From: Salinibacterium sp. G-O1
Lineage (GTDB): Bacteria; Actinomycetota; Actinomycetes; Actinomycetales; Microbacteriaceae
Direction of reading: 5' to 3'
Assembly (NCBI RefSeq): GCF_030063305.1
Contig: NZ_JASISV010000003.1
Span: 1-64,000 of the forward strand
Length of the DNA stretch: 64,000 nt
The notes below the pieces were generated by a model. The model was not told where the DNA came from. It saw only the letters and a program-made list of their open reading frames with translations, and made no database searches. Each line of letters begins with the position of its first letter. Position 1 is the stretch's first letter. The position numbers and the translations under genes are program-made. This document shows, in pieces, positions 55,163-63,793 of this stretch.

Positions 55163-56707
55163 TTAGTCGCGGACGTACCTCAGCACGTTGACGTGGGTGA
55201 AGCTCCACTCGTCGGTGACGTGCCAGCCGACCGAGGCGAGCGCCTCGGTGGTGGCGGGGCGAAGGTCGCGCGTCGTGCTCGTGATCAGGTAGGCGACGTC
55301 GGTTCCGTCCAGCCGGTCGAGTGATTCGGCGATCGGGGCGCGGGTCTCCCACAGCTGGGCGGTTTCGGCCGCTGGCGTGAGGATCGTGACATCCACCGTC
55401 GATTCGAACTGCTCGGGATAGGAGTACGCAATCGCCCTGGTCGTCGCTTTCGCATGGCCCCAGAGTTCTCCGTAGATGATGGCGGTCGTGCTGTCGGGCC
55501 CGTCTGACGCGCGTTCGGCGGCGATGAGGTCGGCGACCTGCGCCCACGACGAGAACTCTTTCGTCTCGGGCGTGCGCTGGAGTGTGACCTGCGGCAGGGC
55601 GAGCACCACGAGCAACGCGACCGCCATCGCGGATGCCGGACGCCAGCGGATGGCGTCGATGCCGGCCGCTATTGCCAACGCCACGAACGGCGTGCACATG
55701 CTGAGGTAACGCGGCTGGTAGATGGGCTGGTACACGGCGCTGACGAACAGCAGCGCGAGGGTGGGCACCAGCATCGCGGGCAGCACGACGGCGAGGAAAG
55801 TGCGGGCAGCGTGGCCGGCCGGCCCATTGGCGACCCTGCGCGCCAGAACCAGCGCTCGGACCATCACGATGACGCCGACCACGGTGAATGCCCAGGCCGC
55901 GATGGCGAACGCTTCGCTCGAGTAGAACCACTGCGACCGCAGCACGCCCTGCACGGTCAGGCCCGTCAGTGGCCCGATCCACGAAATCTGTCCACTCTGG
56001 CTCATTGTCTCGAGCACGAAGGGGATGCTCAGCACACCGGCGACCCCCGCCGAGATGAGCCAGTTCCTGGCGTTCAGTCTGGCGCGGCCGCTGCGCTCGG
56101 CCAGCAGCCAGGCGACCGTCACGGCGTGCGCGACGATCACGAGCGCGAGGTAGATGAAGACGGTGACGGAGAGCAGAGCGACGAATCCGTACAGAACCCA
56201 CGATCCGCGCGTCCCGAGGCGGATAGCGCGCACGAGAACGACGGTGGCGAGGATGGCGAGGGTGGCGGTGAGGGCGTACGAGCGGCCCTCGGTTCCCATC
56301 CACGTGACGCGGGGGATGAGGCAAAACGCGACAGCGGCGATGATCGCGAGCCTCGGCCTGCCGAGCTGACGGCCAAGGATGACCACGAGAGCGGCGGCGA
56401 TGCCGACGGCGATGGCGCTGGGCATCCTGAGCGACAGGGGCGAGTAGCCGAACACGTCGAAGACGAGGTGCATGACGGCGTAATAGAGGGCGTGGACCGC
56501 GTCGACGTTGCCGAGTTCGGCCCAGAGCTGGGTCCAGCTGCGAGTGGTCGAGATGACGGTGGCGGCTTCGTCGTACCAGAGGCCGGGAATCGTGATCCCG
56601 ATCATGGAGATCGTGAAGCCGAGCAGCCCCGCCAGTAGCGGGAGTGTGGCGCGGCGGCGCAGGCGCTGGCGGGTGCCATCCGACTCGCGGGCTATCGTCG
56701 CGGTCAT
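55163..56707 (-). CDS. GT39-like membrane glycosyltransferase
   Basis: 514 residues with about 11 membrane helices. The acidic pair in the first external loop (GLWYDEAATVIST) is the hallmark of GT-C enzymes that use lipid-linked sugars. A C-terminal soluble domain of about 130 residues ends NVLRYVRD. It is likely a mannosyl- or arabinosyl-type transferase of the envelope; donor and acceptor are unknown. TAATCT stands exactly six bases before the ATG (leaderless). Confidence 0.85.
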   Translation of the reverse strand: MTATIARESDGTRQRLRRRATLPLLAGLLGFTISMIGITIPGLWYDEAATVISTTRSWTQLWAELGNVDAVHALYYAVMHLVFDVFGYSPLSLRMPSAIAVGIAAALVVILGRQLGRPRLAIIAAVAFCLIPRVTWMGTEGRSYALTATLAILATVVLVRAIRLGTRGSWVLYGFVALLSVTVFIYLALVIVAHAVTVAWLLAERSGRARLNARNWLISAGVAGVLSIPFVLETMSQSGQISWIGPLTGLTVQGVLRSQWFYSSEAFAIAAWAFTVVGVIVMVRALVLARRVANGPAGHAARTFLAVVLPAMLVPTLALLFVSAVYQPIYQPRYLSMCTPFVALAIAAGIDAIRWRPASAMAVALLVVLALPQVTLQRTPETKEFSSWAQVADLIAAERASDGPDSTTAIIYGELWGHAKATTRAIAYSYPEQFESTVDVTILTPAAETAQLWETRAPIAESLDRLDGTDVAYLITSTTRDLRPATTEALASVGWHVTDEWSFTHVNVLRYVRD

Positions 56708-56713
56708 CTCTGC

Positions 56714-56719
56714 AGATTA
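56714..56719 (-). promoter_or_regulatory. Leaderless -10 box of GT39-like gene
   Basis: TAATCT on the minus strand, six bases, then the ATG at 56707. Confidence 0.7.
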
Positions 56720-56780
56720 GCGGTCGGGGCGGCGGTTGATGCTGGGAACGTGCCGTGCACGGGGGAACCTCCGGATATGC

Positions 56781-56818
56781 GGAAAGCCCCGCTGCGCGAA
56801 TCGCGTAGCGGGGCTTCC
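56781..56818 (-). terminator. Terminator behind lipoprotein gene
   Basis: AGCCCCGCT (in 56781-56793) and AGCGGGGCTTCC (56807-56818) form a stem of about 12 pairs with one bulge, 20 bases past the lipoprotein stop. There is no long T-run. Confidence 0.7.
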
Positions 56819-56838
56819 GGGTGAAGCGGGGGCGGTAG

Positions 56839-57525
56839 TTACGCCTTCGCCTTTGCAGTGATGGTGGCGATGCCGACGACGAGCTTGTCGGTGACAGCGT
56901 CGGTGCCGAAGGTCGAGTTCAGCAGGCCGGCGGCGTCCGGGCTGATCAGAACCGTGGTGCCCTGCAGGACGGCGTTGCCATCAGCGTCGGACTCGAGCGG
57001 GTTCAGGGTTGAACCGTCGAGGTTGAAGATGTAGATGTCCTTGCCGACCTCTTCACCGTTGGCGGTGACGGTACCGGTGAGGCGTGATGTTCCCGGGTCG
57101 ATCTTGAAGTCGCTGAGGCCCACGACGGTGTCGCCAGCGGTCAGCGTGATTCCGGAACCCTCGTGGAGGATCTCACCCTGGACGTACGGGCGGTACTTCG
57201 CGGCGGGGTCGTAGTAGTCCACGTTTCCACCGGTGATCGGGAAGTGCAGCGAGCCGTCAACCAGCGTCGCGGTTCCGGTCACTCCGGGGGTGAGGCCGAG
57301 GCTCGTGAGGGCGTCAACGAATCCCTGGTCGAGAGCAACAGCGGTGTCAACACCGTCGAGGGCGGGGATGGATGCCAGCGGCTGCGGGTCGGCCTCAGCC
57401 GAGGGAGCAGGAGCGGTGGTCTCTTCGGTGTCCGTGGTGGCGGTAGAAGCCGAGCAGCCAGCGAGTCCTGCAACGAGAAGGCTTGCAGTAGCGAGGCCGA
57501 GGCTTACTTTGGAGAAGGTGCGCAT
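56839..57525 (-). CDS. Secreted lipoprotein with beta-rich domain, unknown function
   Basis: 228 residues. The signal peptide ends in a lipobox LAGLAGC (C24), followed by a Thr/Glu/Pro-rich linker (about 25-50). A domain of short alternating strands follows (TATLVDGSLHFPITGGNVDYY, GITLTAGDTVVGLSDFKIDP, RLTGTVTANGEEVG). This repeated 'tall order of strands' resembles secreted beta-sandwich proteins of unknown role; I do not recognise a named family. AAAGGA lies eight bases before the ATG. It has its own promoter region with direct repeats. Confidence 0.8.
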   Translation of the reverse strand: MRTFSKVSLGLATASLLVAGLAGCSASTATTDTEETTAPAPSAEADPQPLASIPALDGVDTAVALDQGFVDALTSLGLTPGVTGTATLVDGSLHFPITGGNVDYYDPAAKYRPYVQGEILHEGSGITLTAGDTVVGLSDFKIDPGTSRLTGTVTANGEEVGKDIYIFNLDGSTLNPLESDADGNAVLQGTTVLISPDAAGLLNSTFGTDAVTDKLVVGIATITAKAKA

Positions 57526-57613
57526 TGGTTCAATCCTTTGTTTGGTTTGGGGGTGTTCTTGGTGCTGATGAGTGTTCGGCCCCCTGTGCCAAATCAGATT
57601 GGAATCAGTTCGC

Positions 57614-57632
57614 TCCGTTACCTTTCCGTTAC
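57614..57632 (-). promoter_or_regulatory. 11-bp-spaced direct repeat upstream of lipoprotein gene
   Basis: TCCGTTAC (GTAACGGA on the coding strand) occurs twice, 11 bases apart, overlapping the stop of the upstream GT87 gene. One-turn direct repeats are typical binding sites of OmpR/PhoB-class regulators such as MtrA. Confidence 0.5.
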
Positions 57633-59060
57633 AAACTCTGAGTGAAATCCGCGTAGTTCCGCGGTTTTTGCTCCGCCGAAAGGATGCCGAATCTGCTTCC
57701 CCAGTCGTGACAGTGCCCCGGGCCCGGCGCGGTGAAGCGTCATTGCGACGATCAGGATGATCGCGAGAGTGACGGTGAGACGTGCCAGATCGACCGAAGG
57801 GATGAGCAGCCGCTCCGTCAGCGCGAGGGGAACGGCCAGCCACTCCCAGCGCCCCGTCATCGCAATCATGGGTACGAGCATGAGCGCGTACCAGGGGTAG
57901 CGCGGCGTCACGATGAGCAGGGTGACCCCGATCATGACGAGCTGGGCCAGCCACGGGTCATCCGGATTCGACTTCCACCAGGTGAGCGCCGCCGTCATCA
58001 GAATCAGGATGCCCGCCACCACGAGCGCGGCGGCGCCCGGAGCCACCAGCGAGATCATGATGAAGCGCGTGCCCGAGGTGTAGCCCTCCTCGCTGAGGTA
58101 GCCGGGGAGGTAGCCGAGCACGTCGATGCCGCTCGCCAGAATGTAGGGCACATAGAGCAGGGCGAAGACGGCGATCGAGCCGAGGATGACCTTGAAGGGG
58201 TTGCGCTTCAACAGTGCGAACGACCCGATGACCGGGATGAGCTTGCTCGAGATCGCGATACCAAGAGCGATGCCACCCAGCGTCGGCCGCCGGGTCGACA
58301 CGAGCAGAGTGGCGATGAACACGAACATCGCGCCCAAAATGTCGACGTGGGAATTGGTCACTCCCTCGGTCGCGATCAGGGGGCACCACCCCCACAGGGC
58401 TGCCCAGCGTGGGTCGCGGCCGCGCGCGACGAGCGCTCGCAGCAGGAGCACCGTGGTGGTGAGGCTCATGATCAGACCGGCGAGCTGCATGGGCCAGTAC
58501 TGGGGTGTTGGTCCGGTCACGAACCTGACCGCGGCGAAGAAGATCTCGCTGGCCGGGGGATAGATGGTGGTGACCTTGGCCCGGTTGATGGCCGTGCAGA
58601 GCACGTCGCCCGTCTTCGGCTCTTTCACCGTCATGATGCGCGGGCCGGTGCATCCCAGCTCTCCGTTGGACTTCACGACGGGGGTGGGGAACAGCCACTC
58701 CGGGCGCAGGTCGGCGAGCGCCGGGTCGGCGGGGGCGTGGTCGTATGGCGAGATTCCGGCGTTCTGCACGATGCCGTCCCAGGCGTACCGGGCGGAGTCA
58801 GTGCTCGTGTTCGGCGGGCCGGCCATCGCGGCGCCGCCGATCGCGACGGAACCGATGAGTATCAGCACGACCGCGGCCCGGGTGCGGACGGCACGGAGCG
58901 CCACGATCGACAACCCGAACACGATCCACAGGCCGGCGGTCACATACACGAGGGGAAGCAGGGCGCCGGACTTGTCGTCGTAGTACGGCAGGGCGGTGAT
59001 CGACCAGGCGGTTCCGGCCGCGGCAACGGCCAGCAGCAGGGAGGTCAACGCAATTCGCAC
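57618..59060 (-). CDS. GT87-like (DUF2029) membrane glycosyltransferase
   Basis: 480 residues with about 11 helices. It resembles actinobacterial polyprenyl-phosphate-mannose-dependent alpha-mannosyltransferases (YAWDGIVQNAGISPYDHAP near residue 110 carries a conserved Asp; TTIYPPASEIFF). It probably acts on lipoglycans or wall polysaccharide. GTG at 59060 is preferred to an upstream TTG because it opens directly into helix 1 and a CAGGAT box sits six bases upstream. Confidence 0.82.
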   Translation of the reverse strand: MRIALTSLLLAVAAAGTAWSITALPYYDDKSGALLPLVYVTAGLWIVFGLSIVALRAVRTRAAVVLILIGSVAIGGAAMAGPPNTSTDSARYAWDGIVQNAGISPYDHAPADPALADLRPEWLFPTPVVKSNGELGCTGPRIMTVKEPKTGDVLCTAINRAKVTTIYPPASEIFFAAVRFVTGPTPQYWPMQLAGLIMSLTTTVLLLRALVARGRDPRWAALWGWCPLIATEGVTNSHVDILGAMFVFIATLLVSTRRPTLGGIALGIAISSKLIPVIGSFALLKRNPFKVILGSIAVFALLYVPYILASGIDVLGYLPGYLSEEGYTSGTRFIMISLVAPGAAALVVAGILILMTAALTWWKSNPDDPWLAQLVMIGVTLLIVTPRYPWYALMLVPMIAMTGRWEWLAVPLALTERLLIPSVDLARLTVTLAIILIVAMTLHRAGPGALSRLGKQIRHPFGGAKTAELRGFHSEFVTER

Positions 59061-59066
59061 AGATCC

Positions 59067-59072
59067 ATCCTG
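59067..59072 (-). promoter_or_regulatory. Possible leaderless -10 box of GT87-like gene
   Basis: CAGGAT on the minus strand, six bases, then the GTG at 59060. It keeps A2 and T6 but lacks T1, so it is a weaker case. Confidence 0.4.
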
Positions 59073-59139
59073 TCGGATTCGGTGACGGCTACGAACCAAC
59101 GTCGCCGTTAGTCTTCGGATAGACCATGGGAGGTCGCAC

Positions 59140-60426
59140 GTGCTGCTGAAATGGCAGGTTCAACGCTTACTGCACCAGACGCGGCATTCTCTGGCTGCAC
59201 CCTCGCGCAATCCGCGGGCGGCTGTCGTGCTCGGACGACTGCTGGGCATCGCCTTCATCATCACCTTCCTGACGGGCCTGTACAGCCACTTCATCCAGGA
59301 ACCGCTGCCCTGGATGGTGTTCCTCACCAGGCCGATCTGGCTGTACCAGGTTTCGCAGGGCATCCACATCACCGCCGGCATCCTGTGCTTCCCGCTGATC
59401 TTCGCCAAGCTCTACACGATCTTCCCTGAGCTGTTCCAGACGCCGCCGGTGCGCTCCTTCCCCCACTTCCTCGAGCGCGCATCCATCACCGTGTTCGTGG
59501 CGTCATCGCTCGTGCAGATCACCATCGGACTTCTCAACACGTACCAGTGGTACGCGCTGTTCCCTTTCCCGTTCCGCCAGACGCACTACGCCCTGTCGTT
59601 CGTGATCATCGGTTCGCTGGCCATCCACATCGCCCTGAAGCTGCCGGTGATCGCGCAGTACTGGCGCAAGCGTGACGCGCTCACGGCCGACGGCCACCTG
59701 GTGGAGCACGCGACCGAGCCCGAGCCACAGCGTCAGGATGAGCTGCAGCGGCTCACCGGCAAGGTGCAGAACGCGGGGATCACCGGCCGCATATTCGAGT
59801 GGATCGACCGGTCACCGACGCTGCCACCACAGACCAGCCGCCGCGGATTCTTCGCGACCGTCGCGGTGGCCTCGGCGGCCCTCGTCACCCTCACCGCGGG
59901 CCAGTCGTTCCGGGTTTTTGACGCCACCAACCTTTTTGGCGCCCGCAAGAATGACACGGGACCGCAGGGACTCCCCGTGAACCGCACGGCGAAACGCGCG
60001 AAGGTTCTCGAGAGCGCGACGGCGCCCGACTGGCAGTTGACCGTCAGCAACGGCGCATCCACCAAATCATTCAGCTACGAGGAACTGCGGGCGATGCCCC
60101 AGCACGAGGTGGTGCTGCCGATCGCCTGCGTCGAAGGCTGGAGCCAGTACGCCACCTGGAAGGGCCCGAGGCTGAAAGAGCTCATCGCCACGGTCGACGG
60201 CGACCCGAGTTCGACGGTGCGCATCACCAGTCTCGAGCAGGGAAGTTCGTACGCCCAGACCACCATGGGGCCAGAATTCGTTCGGGATGACCTCACCCTG
60301 GTTGCGCTCGACCTCGAAGGCGAACCCCTCGACATCGACCACGGGTATCCGGCCCGCATGATCGCGCCAGCGCGCCCAGGTGTGCTGCAGACCAAATGGC
60401 TCAGCACCCTGGAGGTTCTGTCATGA
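59140..60426 (+). CDS. Cytochrome b-like / molybdopterin oxidoreductase fusion
   Basis: 428 residues in two parts. Residues 1-190 contain four to five helices with histidines (YSHFIQE, QGIHITAG, QTHYALSF, LAIHIALK), resembling a diheme cytochrome b. After a linker, SRRGFFATVAVASAALVTL forms a Tat-like RR helix and leads to a sulfite-oxidase-type molybdopterin domain with candidate Moco ligand Cys in LPIACVEGWSQYATWKG. The external domain probably oxidises or reduces a small substrate and passes electrons through the membrane part. The GTG start has GGGAGG six bases upstream. Its stop overlaps the next ATG. Confidence 0.88.
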   Translation: MLLKWQVQRLLHQTRHSLAAPSRNPRAAVVLGRLLGIAFIITFLTGLYSHFIQEPLPWMVFLTRPIWLYQVSQGIHITAGILCFPLIFAKLYTIFPELFQTPPVRSFPHFLERASITVFVASSLVQITIGLLNTYQWYALFPFPFRQTHYALSFVIIGSLAIHIALKLPVIAQYWRKRDALTADGHLVEHATEPEPQRQDELQRLTGKVQNAGITGRIFEWIDRSPTLPPQTSRRGFFATVAVASAALVTLTAGQSFRVFDATNLFGARKNDTGPQGLPVNRTAKRAKVLESATAPDWQLTVSNGASTKSFSYEELRAMPQHEVVLPIACVEGWSQYATWKGPRLKELIATVDGDPSSTVRITSLEQGSSYAQTTMGPEFVRDDLTLVALDLEGEPLDIDHGYPARMIAPARPGVLQTKWLSTLEVLS

Positions 60427-60908
60427 GTATCACCACCGCCCCCGAACCCGTTCTTGCCCGGCCGATGACCACCACGCGACGCTGGCAGACCGGGCTGATC
60501 CTCTTCGGCATCGCGATGCTCGTGGTGGGCGCCATCGTGCTGCTGAACGACGTCGCCCCGAAGAACTACATCGGAATAGCGATCTGGTTTCTCGGCGCCC
60601 TCGTCATCCACGACGGGATTGCGGCGTTCGCGATCTTCGGCGTGAGCATCCTGATGCGCAGGGCATCGCGAAAGATCCCCTTTGTCGTCATCGCCATCCT
60701 GCAGGGCGCGCTGGCCATCGCCGCGATCTTCTTCGTGATCGTGGTGCCCGCCATGCTGAAGAAAGACATCGGCTCGGCCAACACCTCGATTCTGCCGCTT
60801 GACTACGGGCTCAACCTCGTGTTGTTCTACGCGGGGCTTGCCGTGGTGACCGCGGCCGCGATCGCGGGCTACCTGGTCGTGGCTGCCAGGAACAGATCAC
60901 GCGCCTAA
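60423..60908 (+). CDS. Small four-helix membrane protein
   Basis: 161 residues with four hydrophobic helices and no recognised domain. The ATG overlaps the stop of the oxidoreductase gene (ATGA), so it is translationally coupled and probably a partner or assembly subunit. Function unknown. Confidence 0.82.
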   Translation: MSITTAPEPVLARPMTTTRRWQTGLILFGIAMLVVGAIVLLNDVAPKNYIGIAIWFLGALVIHDGIAAFAIFGVSILMRRASRKIPFVVIAILQGALAIAAIFFVIVVPAMLKKDIGSANTSILPLDYGLNLVLFYAGLAVVTAAAIAGYLVVAARNRSRA

Positions 60909-60947
60909 GCGCATCGCTGAATCGGGCAGCTGCTCCGCGTGCGGAGG

Positions 60948-61616
60948 CTATGTGATCTTGGCGAGACGGCAGAACGCGCGCCCGTCGATCTCCCAGGACT
61001 GAACGAGCTCGAGGCCGAGGTGGTCGAGCATCAGGCACAGGCGATCGAGGCCGATCTCGGCCCAGGGGAATGAGTCGCTGCGGTTGCCGTGACTGTCGAC
61101 AACCTCCGCGAAGTAGTGCTCCTCGTGGCTGGCGTCAGCATTCAGCTCGATCACGATCTCGCCGGTCGCTGACAGCAGGTCGCGGCAGCGGGCCAGCAGG
61201 CTCGGGATGTCGCCACCGATGCCCACGTTTCCGTCGACGAGTAGCGTGGTCTGCCACATTCCCTCACCGGGCACACGGTCGAAGACTGAGCCCTGGAAGA
61301 ACGAACCGCCGAGGCTGCCGGCGATCTCGAGCGCGGCCGCCGAGACGTCGATGCCCACGGCGTGCATCCCGAGATTCATCGCGGCGCGCACCATGCGGCC
61401 GGGGCCGCAACCGATGTCGAGCACAGGCCCGGTGACGCGCGAAAGCAGGGTGAGGTCGACGTGATCGGCGTCGGCGTTCCAGCGCGACACATCCATCGTC
61501 ACGCGGGTGGTGGCACTGGTGCGGGTGTCGCTCAGGTAGAGCAGATCACCGCCGCGCAGGGCGCTGGCGTACGGCTCCGCACCACCGGCGCCGAAGGTTG
61601 CTACCGCGAGGCTCAT
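60948..61616 (-). CDS. Class I SAM-dependent methyltransferase
   Basis: 222 residues. SAM motif VLDIGCGPGRMVRAA and following GIDVS acidic loop are clear. It is the third gene in a GT2-DUF2064-methyltransferase operon and overlaps DUF2064 by four bases (ATGA), which suggests modification of a glycolipid or nucleotide-sugar intermediate. Substrate unknown. Confidence 0.9.
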   Translation of the reverse strand: MSLAVATFGAGGAEPYASALRGGDLLYLSDTRTSATTRVTMDVSRWNADADHVDLTLLSRVTGPVLDIGCGPGRMVRAAMNLGMHAVGIDVSAAALEIAGSLGGSFFQGSVFDRVPGEGMWQTTLLVDGNVGIGGDIPSLLARCRDLLSATGEIVIELNADASHEEHYFAEVVDSHGNRSDSFPWAEIGLDRLCLMLDHLGLELVQSWEIDGRAFCRLAKIT

Positions 61617-62254
61617 CGGTTTGCCTGCTCGAACTGGTCGAGGGTGCGGGCGAACAGCGTGTGGGGTGCGATCCCGGCCACTTCGCGGGCGGAGTCGATG
61701 GTGTCGACATCCGTGAGCGTGGGGAGGGTGCCCACCGTCAGGCCGGCCTCGTGCAGTCGTGCGAGCTGGGCCGCGCCCGTGTCATCCTGCGACATTTCGA
61801 CACCGCGGATGAGGTCACCGCGAGGTTCGCGCATGCCGAGCGCCCAGAAGCCGCCGTCGGTTGCCGGGCCGAACCAGGCATCGACGTCGCTGTCTGCGCC
61901 GTTCAGCGGCCAGCCGCCGAACGCGGGAGCCAGGTCGTCAGAGGTCAGCTGCGGAGTATCCATGCCGATCAGCAGCATCGGTTCGGTGCACTCGTCGAAA
62001 ATGGCGCCTAAACGCAGGTCGAGAGTGCCAGTTGTTTGCCCAGTCACGTCATAGTCTTCGGAGCGAGCGGGCGGGCGGTTGCCTTCGAACAGCAGAATTC
62101 GGCGCGTGGCAGGTAACGATTGCATTGCGGCCAAGGTGTCATCGATGGCGGCCGCCGCGAGGCTGGCGGCCTGTTCGAGAGTCAGCGGGGGATGCAGTCT
62201 GGTCTTCGCTTTGCCGGGCAGCGGCTCTTTGGCGATGAGAACGAGGGTAGTCAC
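61613..62254 (-). CDS. DUF2064 / TIGR04282-type nucleotidyl-glycosyltransferase-like protein
   Basis: 213 residues with a GT-A fold (LVLIAKEPLPGKAKTRL at the start, LLIGMDTPQL with a DxP metal motif, FGPATDGGFWALG). The family resembles molybdenum cofactor guanylyltransferase-type nucleotidyltransferases. It overlaps both neighbours by four bases (GTGA and ATGA), so the three genes form one translational unit. Confidence 0.9.
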   Translation of the reverse strand: MTTLVLIAKEPLPGKAKTRLHPPLTLEQAASLAAAAIDDTLAAMQSLPATRRILLFEGNRPPARSEDYDVTGQTTGTLDLRLGAIFDECTEPMLLIGMDTPQLTSDDLAPAFGGWPLNGADSDVDAWFGPATDGGFWALGMREPRGDLIRGVEMSQDDTGAAQLARLHEAGLTVGTLPTLTDVDTIDSAREVAGIAPHTLFARTLDQFEQANR

Positions 62255-62937
62255 GTCAGGGTATTCGGAGCCCTACGCTGAGCGGCTAGGAGCCGTGACA
62301 TATCTTTTACCGCGATGATCGTGCCCTTGAGGGTGCCGGTGACCTTCGACCTGCCGACTCTGGGGGAGTACGGAGTGTCGACCTCGGTAATGCGCCAGCC
62401 CGCGTTGTGAGCCTTGAGCACGAATTCGAGGGGGAAGCCGCTGCGGCGGTCACGCAGGTCGAGGGCGACGACCGCGTCGCGCCGGGCGGCGCGCATCGGC
62501 CCGAGATCGCTGAAAGTGATGCCGGTCGCGCGTCGCATCAGCAGCGCGAGGGCGCGATTGGCGATGCGGGCATGGATGGGCCAGGCCCCGCGGGTGGTCG
62601 GCTTTCTGCGCCCCAGCACGAGGTCGCTCGTTCCGGCGCGCACAGGGTCGACGACTTTTGGCAGGTCTGCCGGGTCCATGGACGCGTCAGCATCGCAGAA
62701 CGCCACGATCGGAGCCGTCGCCGCGGTGAGTCCGGCGTGCGCGGCAGAACCGAAGCCGCGGATCGGCTCAGTGACAACGAGAGCACCGTGTTCCAGGGCC
62801 ACCTCGGCCGAGCGATCTGTCGACCCGTTATCGACGACGATCGCGCGGTAGCCCTCCGGAAGTCGTGACAGCACCCAGGGCAGCGCGCCCTCCTCGTTGA
62901 GGCAGGGAAACACGACGTCAACGATGGGGGTGGGCAC
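62251..62937 (-). CDS. GT2 family glycosyltransferase
   Basis: 228 residues. The GT-A core includes PCLNEEGALPWVL, IVVDNGSTD, FCDADASMDP (DxD-type) and RSGFPLEFVLKA. It is similar to dolichyl-phosphate-mannose-synthase-like enzymes without membrane helices. It begins GTG three bases after the DedA stop and is the first of the coupled GT2-DUF2064-methyltransferase set. Confidence 0.92.
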   Translation of the reverse strand: MPTPIVDVVFPCLNEEGALPWVLSRLPEGYRAIVVDNGSTDRSAEVALEHGALVVTEPIRGFGSAAHAGLTAATAPIVAFCDADASMDPADLPKVVDPVRAGTSDLVLGRRKPTTRGAWPIHARIANRALALLMRRATGITFSDLGPMRAARRDAVVALDLRDRRSGFPLEFVLKAHNAGWRITEVDTPYSPRVGRSKVTGTLKGTIIAVKDMSRLLAAQRRAPNTLT

Positions 62938-62940
62938 TCG

Positions 62941-63627
62941 TCAGATGCTAGCGGTGTCGGCAGTGTGATCGCCGGGATCGGCTTCGCGCCGAGCCGAGCG
63001 GTCCATCACGAGCGCCCTGATTCCGGCGATGATGGATGCGAGGATCACGAGCCCGGCGACGACATAGGCGATCGGACGGAGCTGCGGTTGCGAGCCTGCC
63101 GCGTAGCCGACGACGGTGATCAGGACTCCCCACGACACCGCGCTCACGAGGTTGGCGGTGAGGAATCGCCAATAGGCCATGCCCGCGATTCCGGCCACCG
63201 GGGGAACAAACACCCGGCCCCAGGGGATGTACCGGGCCACCACCACAGACCACCAGCCGAACAGTTCATAGAAGCGCTCGGTGCGCGCGATGCCCGCCTG
63301 CATCCATCGTCCGCGGCGTCGACTCAGGTAGGGGCGCCCGAAGTGGCGGCCCAGAACGAAACCGACCTGGTCGCCCGCAAAGGCGGCAACGCCCACCCCG
63401 ATCGCGAGAACCCAGATCGACAGCCTGTCGTTGGTGGCCGTGGCGATCCCGGCCGCGAAAAGCAGTGAATCGCCGGTGATGAATGGGATGAAGACACCCA
63501 CGAACAGCGCGGTGCCGACAAAAACGAGGCCCCACACGGCGAGATAGAAGGCGATCGGGCCCACCTGGGTCAGCAGGTCGGCGAGCTGATCACCGATCGT
63601 GGGGGATGCCGTCACGCTGGCGGGCAT
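62941..63627 (-). CDS. DedA family membrane protein
   Basis: 228 residues, the usual DedA/VTT size. Hallmarks include GDSLLFAAG, AFAGDQVGFVLGRHFGRP, the RYIPWGRVFVPPVAGIAGM segment and re-entrant-like loops. The family translocates polyprenyl-phosphate or phospholipids across the membrane. I chose ATG at 63627 because GGAGGA stands immediately upstream; a TATGCT box at 63659-63664 then gives a leader of about 25 bases. It is likely co-transcribed with the glycosyltransferase genes. Confidence 0.93.
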   Translation of the reverse strand: MPASVTASPTIGDQLADLLTQVGPIAFYLAVWGLVFVGTALFVGVFIPFITGDSLLFAAGIATATNDRLSIWVLAIGVGVAAFAGDQVGFVLGRHFGRPYLSRRRGRWMQAGIARTERFYELFGWWSVVVARYIPWGRVFVPPVAGIAGMAYWRFLTANLVSAVSWGVLITVVGYAAGSQPQLRPIAYVVAGLVILASIIAGIRALVMDRSARREADPGDHTADTASI

Positions 63628-63658
63628 GTCTCCTCCAGGTCGGACTCGGGTCGGATCA

Positions 63659-63664
63659 AGCATA
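63659..63664 (-). promoter_or_regulatory. -10 box of dedA-GT operon
   Basis: TATGCT on the minus strand, 31 bases before the dedA ATG. No clear -35 box. Confidence 0.5.
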
Positions 63665-63793
63665 GGCCGCGTCATCCATAGTGCAGTTGTGGCCGTTTCG
63701 AGTCGCCGAAAGCGGCAACAATCGCACACTCGATTGTGGGAGGAGCGGCGCGGCGGCGCGGCGGCGCGGCGGTGCAGCGGCGGGGGATCCCGC
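63665..63793. other. Intergenic region with GCGGCG tandem
   Basis: 129 bases between the dedA promoter and the epimerase stop. It contains a low-complexity GCGGCGCG run (about 63748-63785). No gene is evident. Confidence 0.6.

Noticed and set aside
63748-63785. GCGGCG tandem as a functional repeat
   Set aside because: Short, imperfect low-complexity DNA in a GC-rich gap; it has no symmetrical or coding features.
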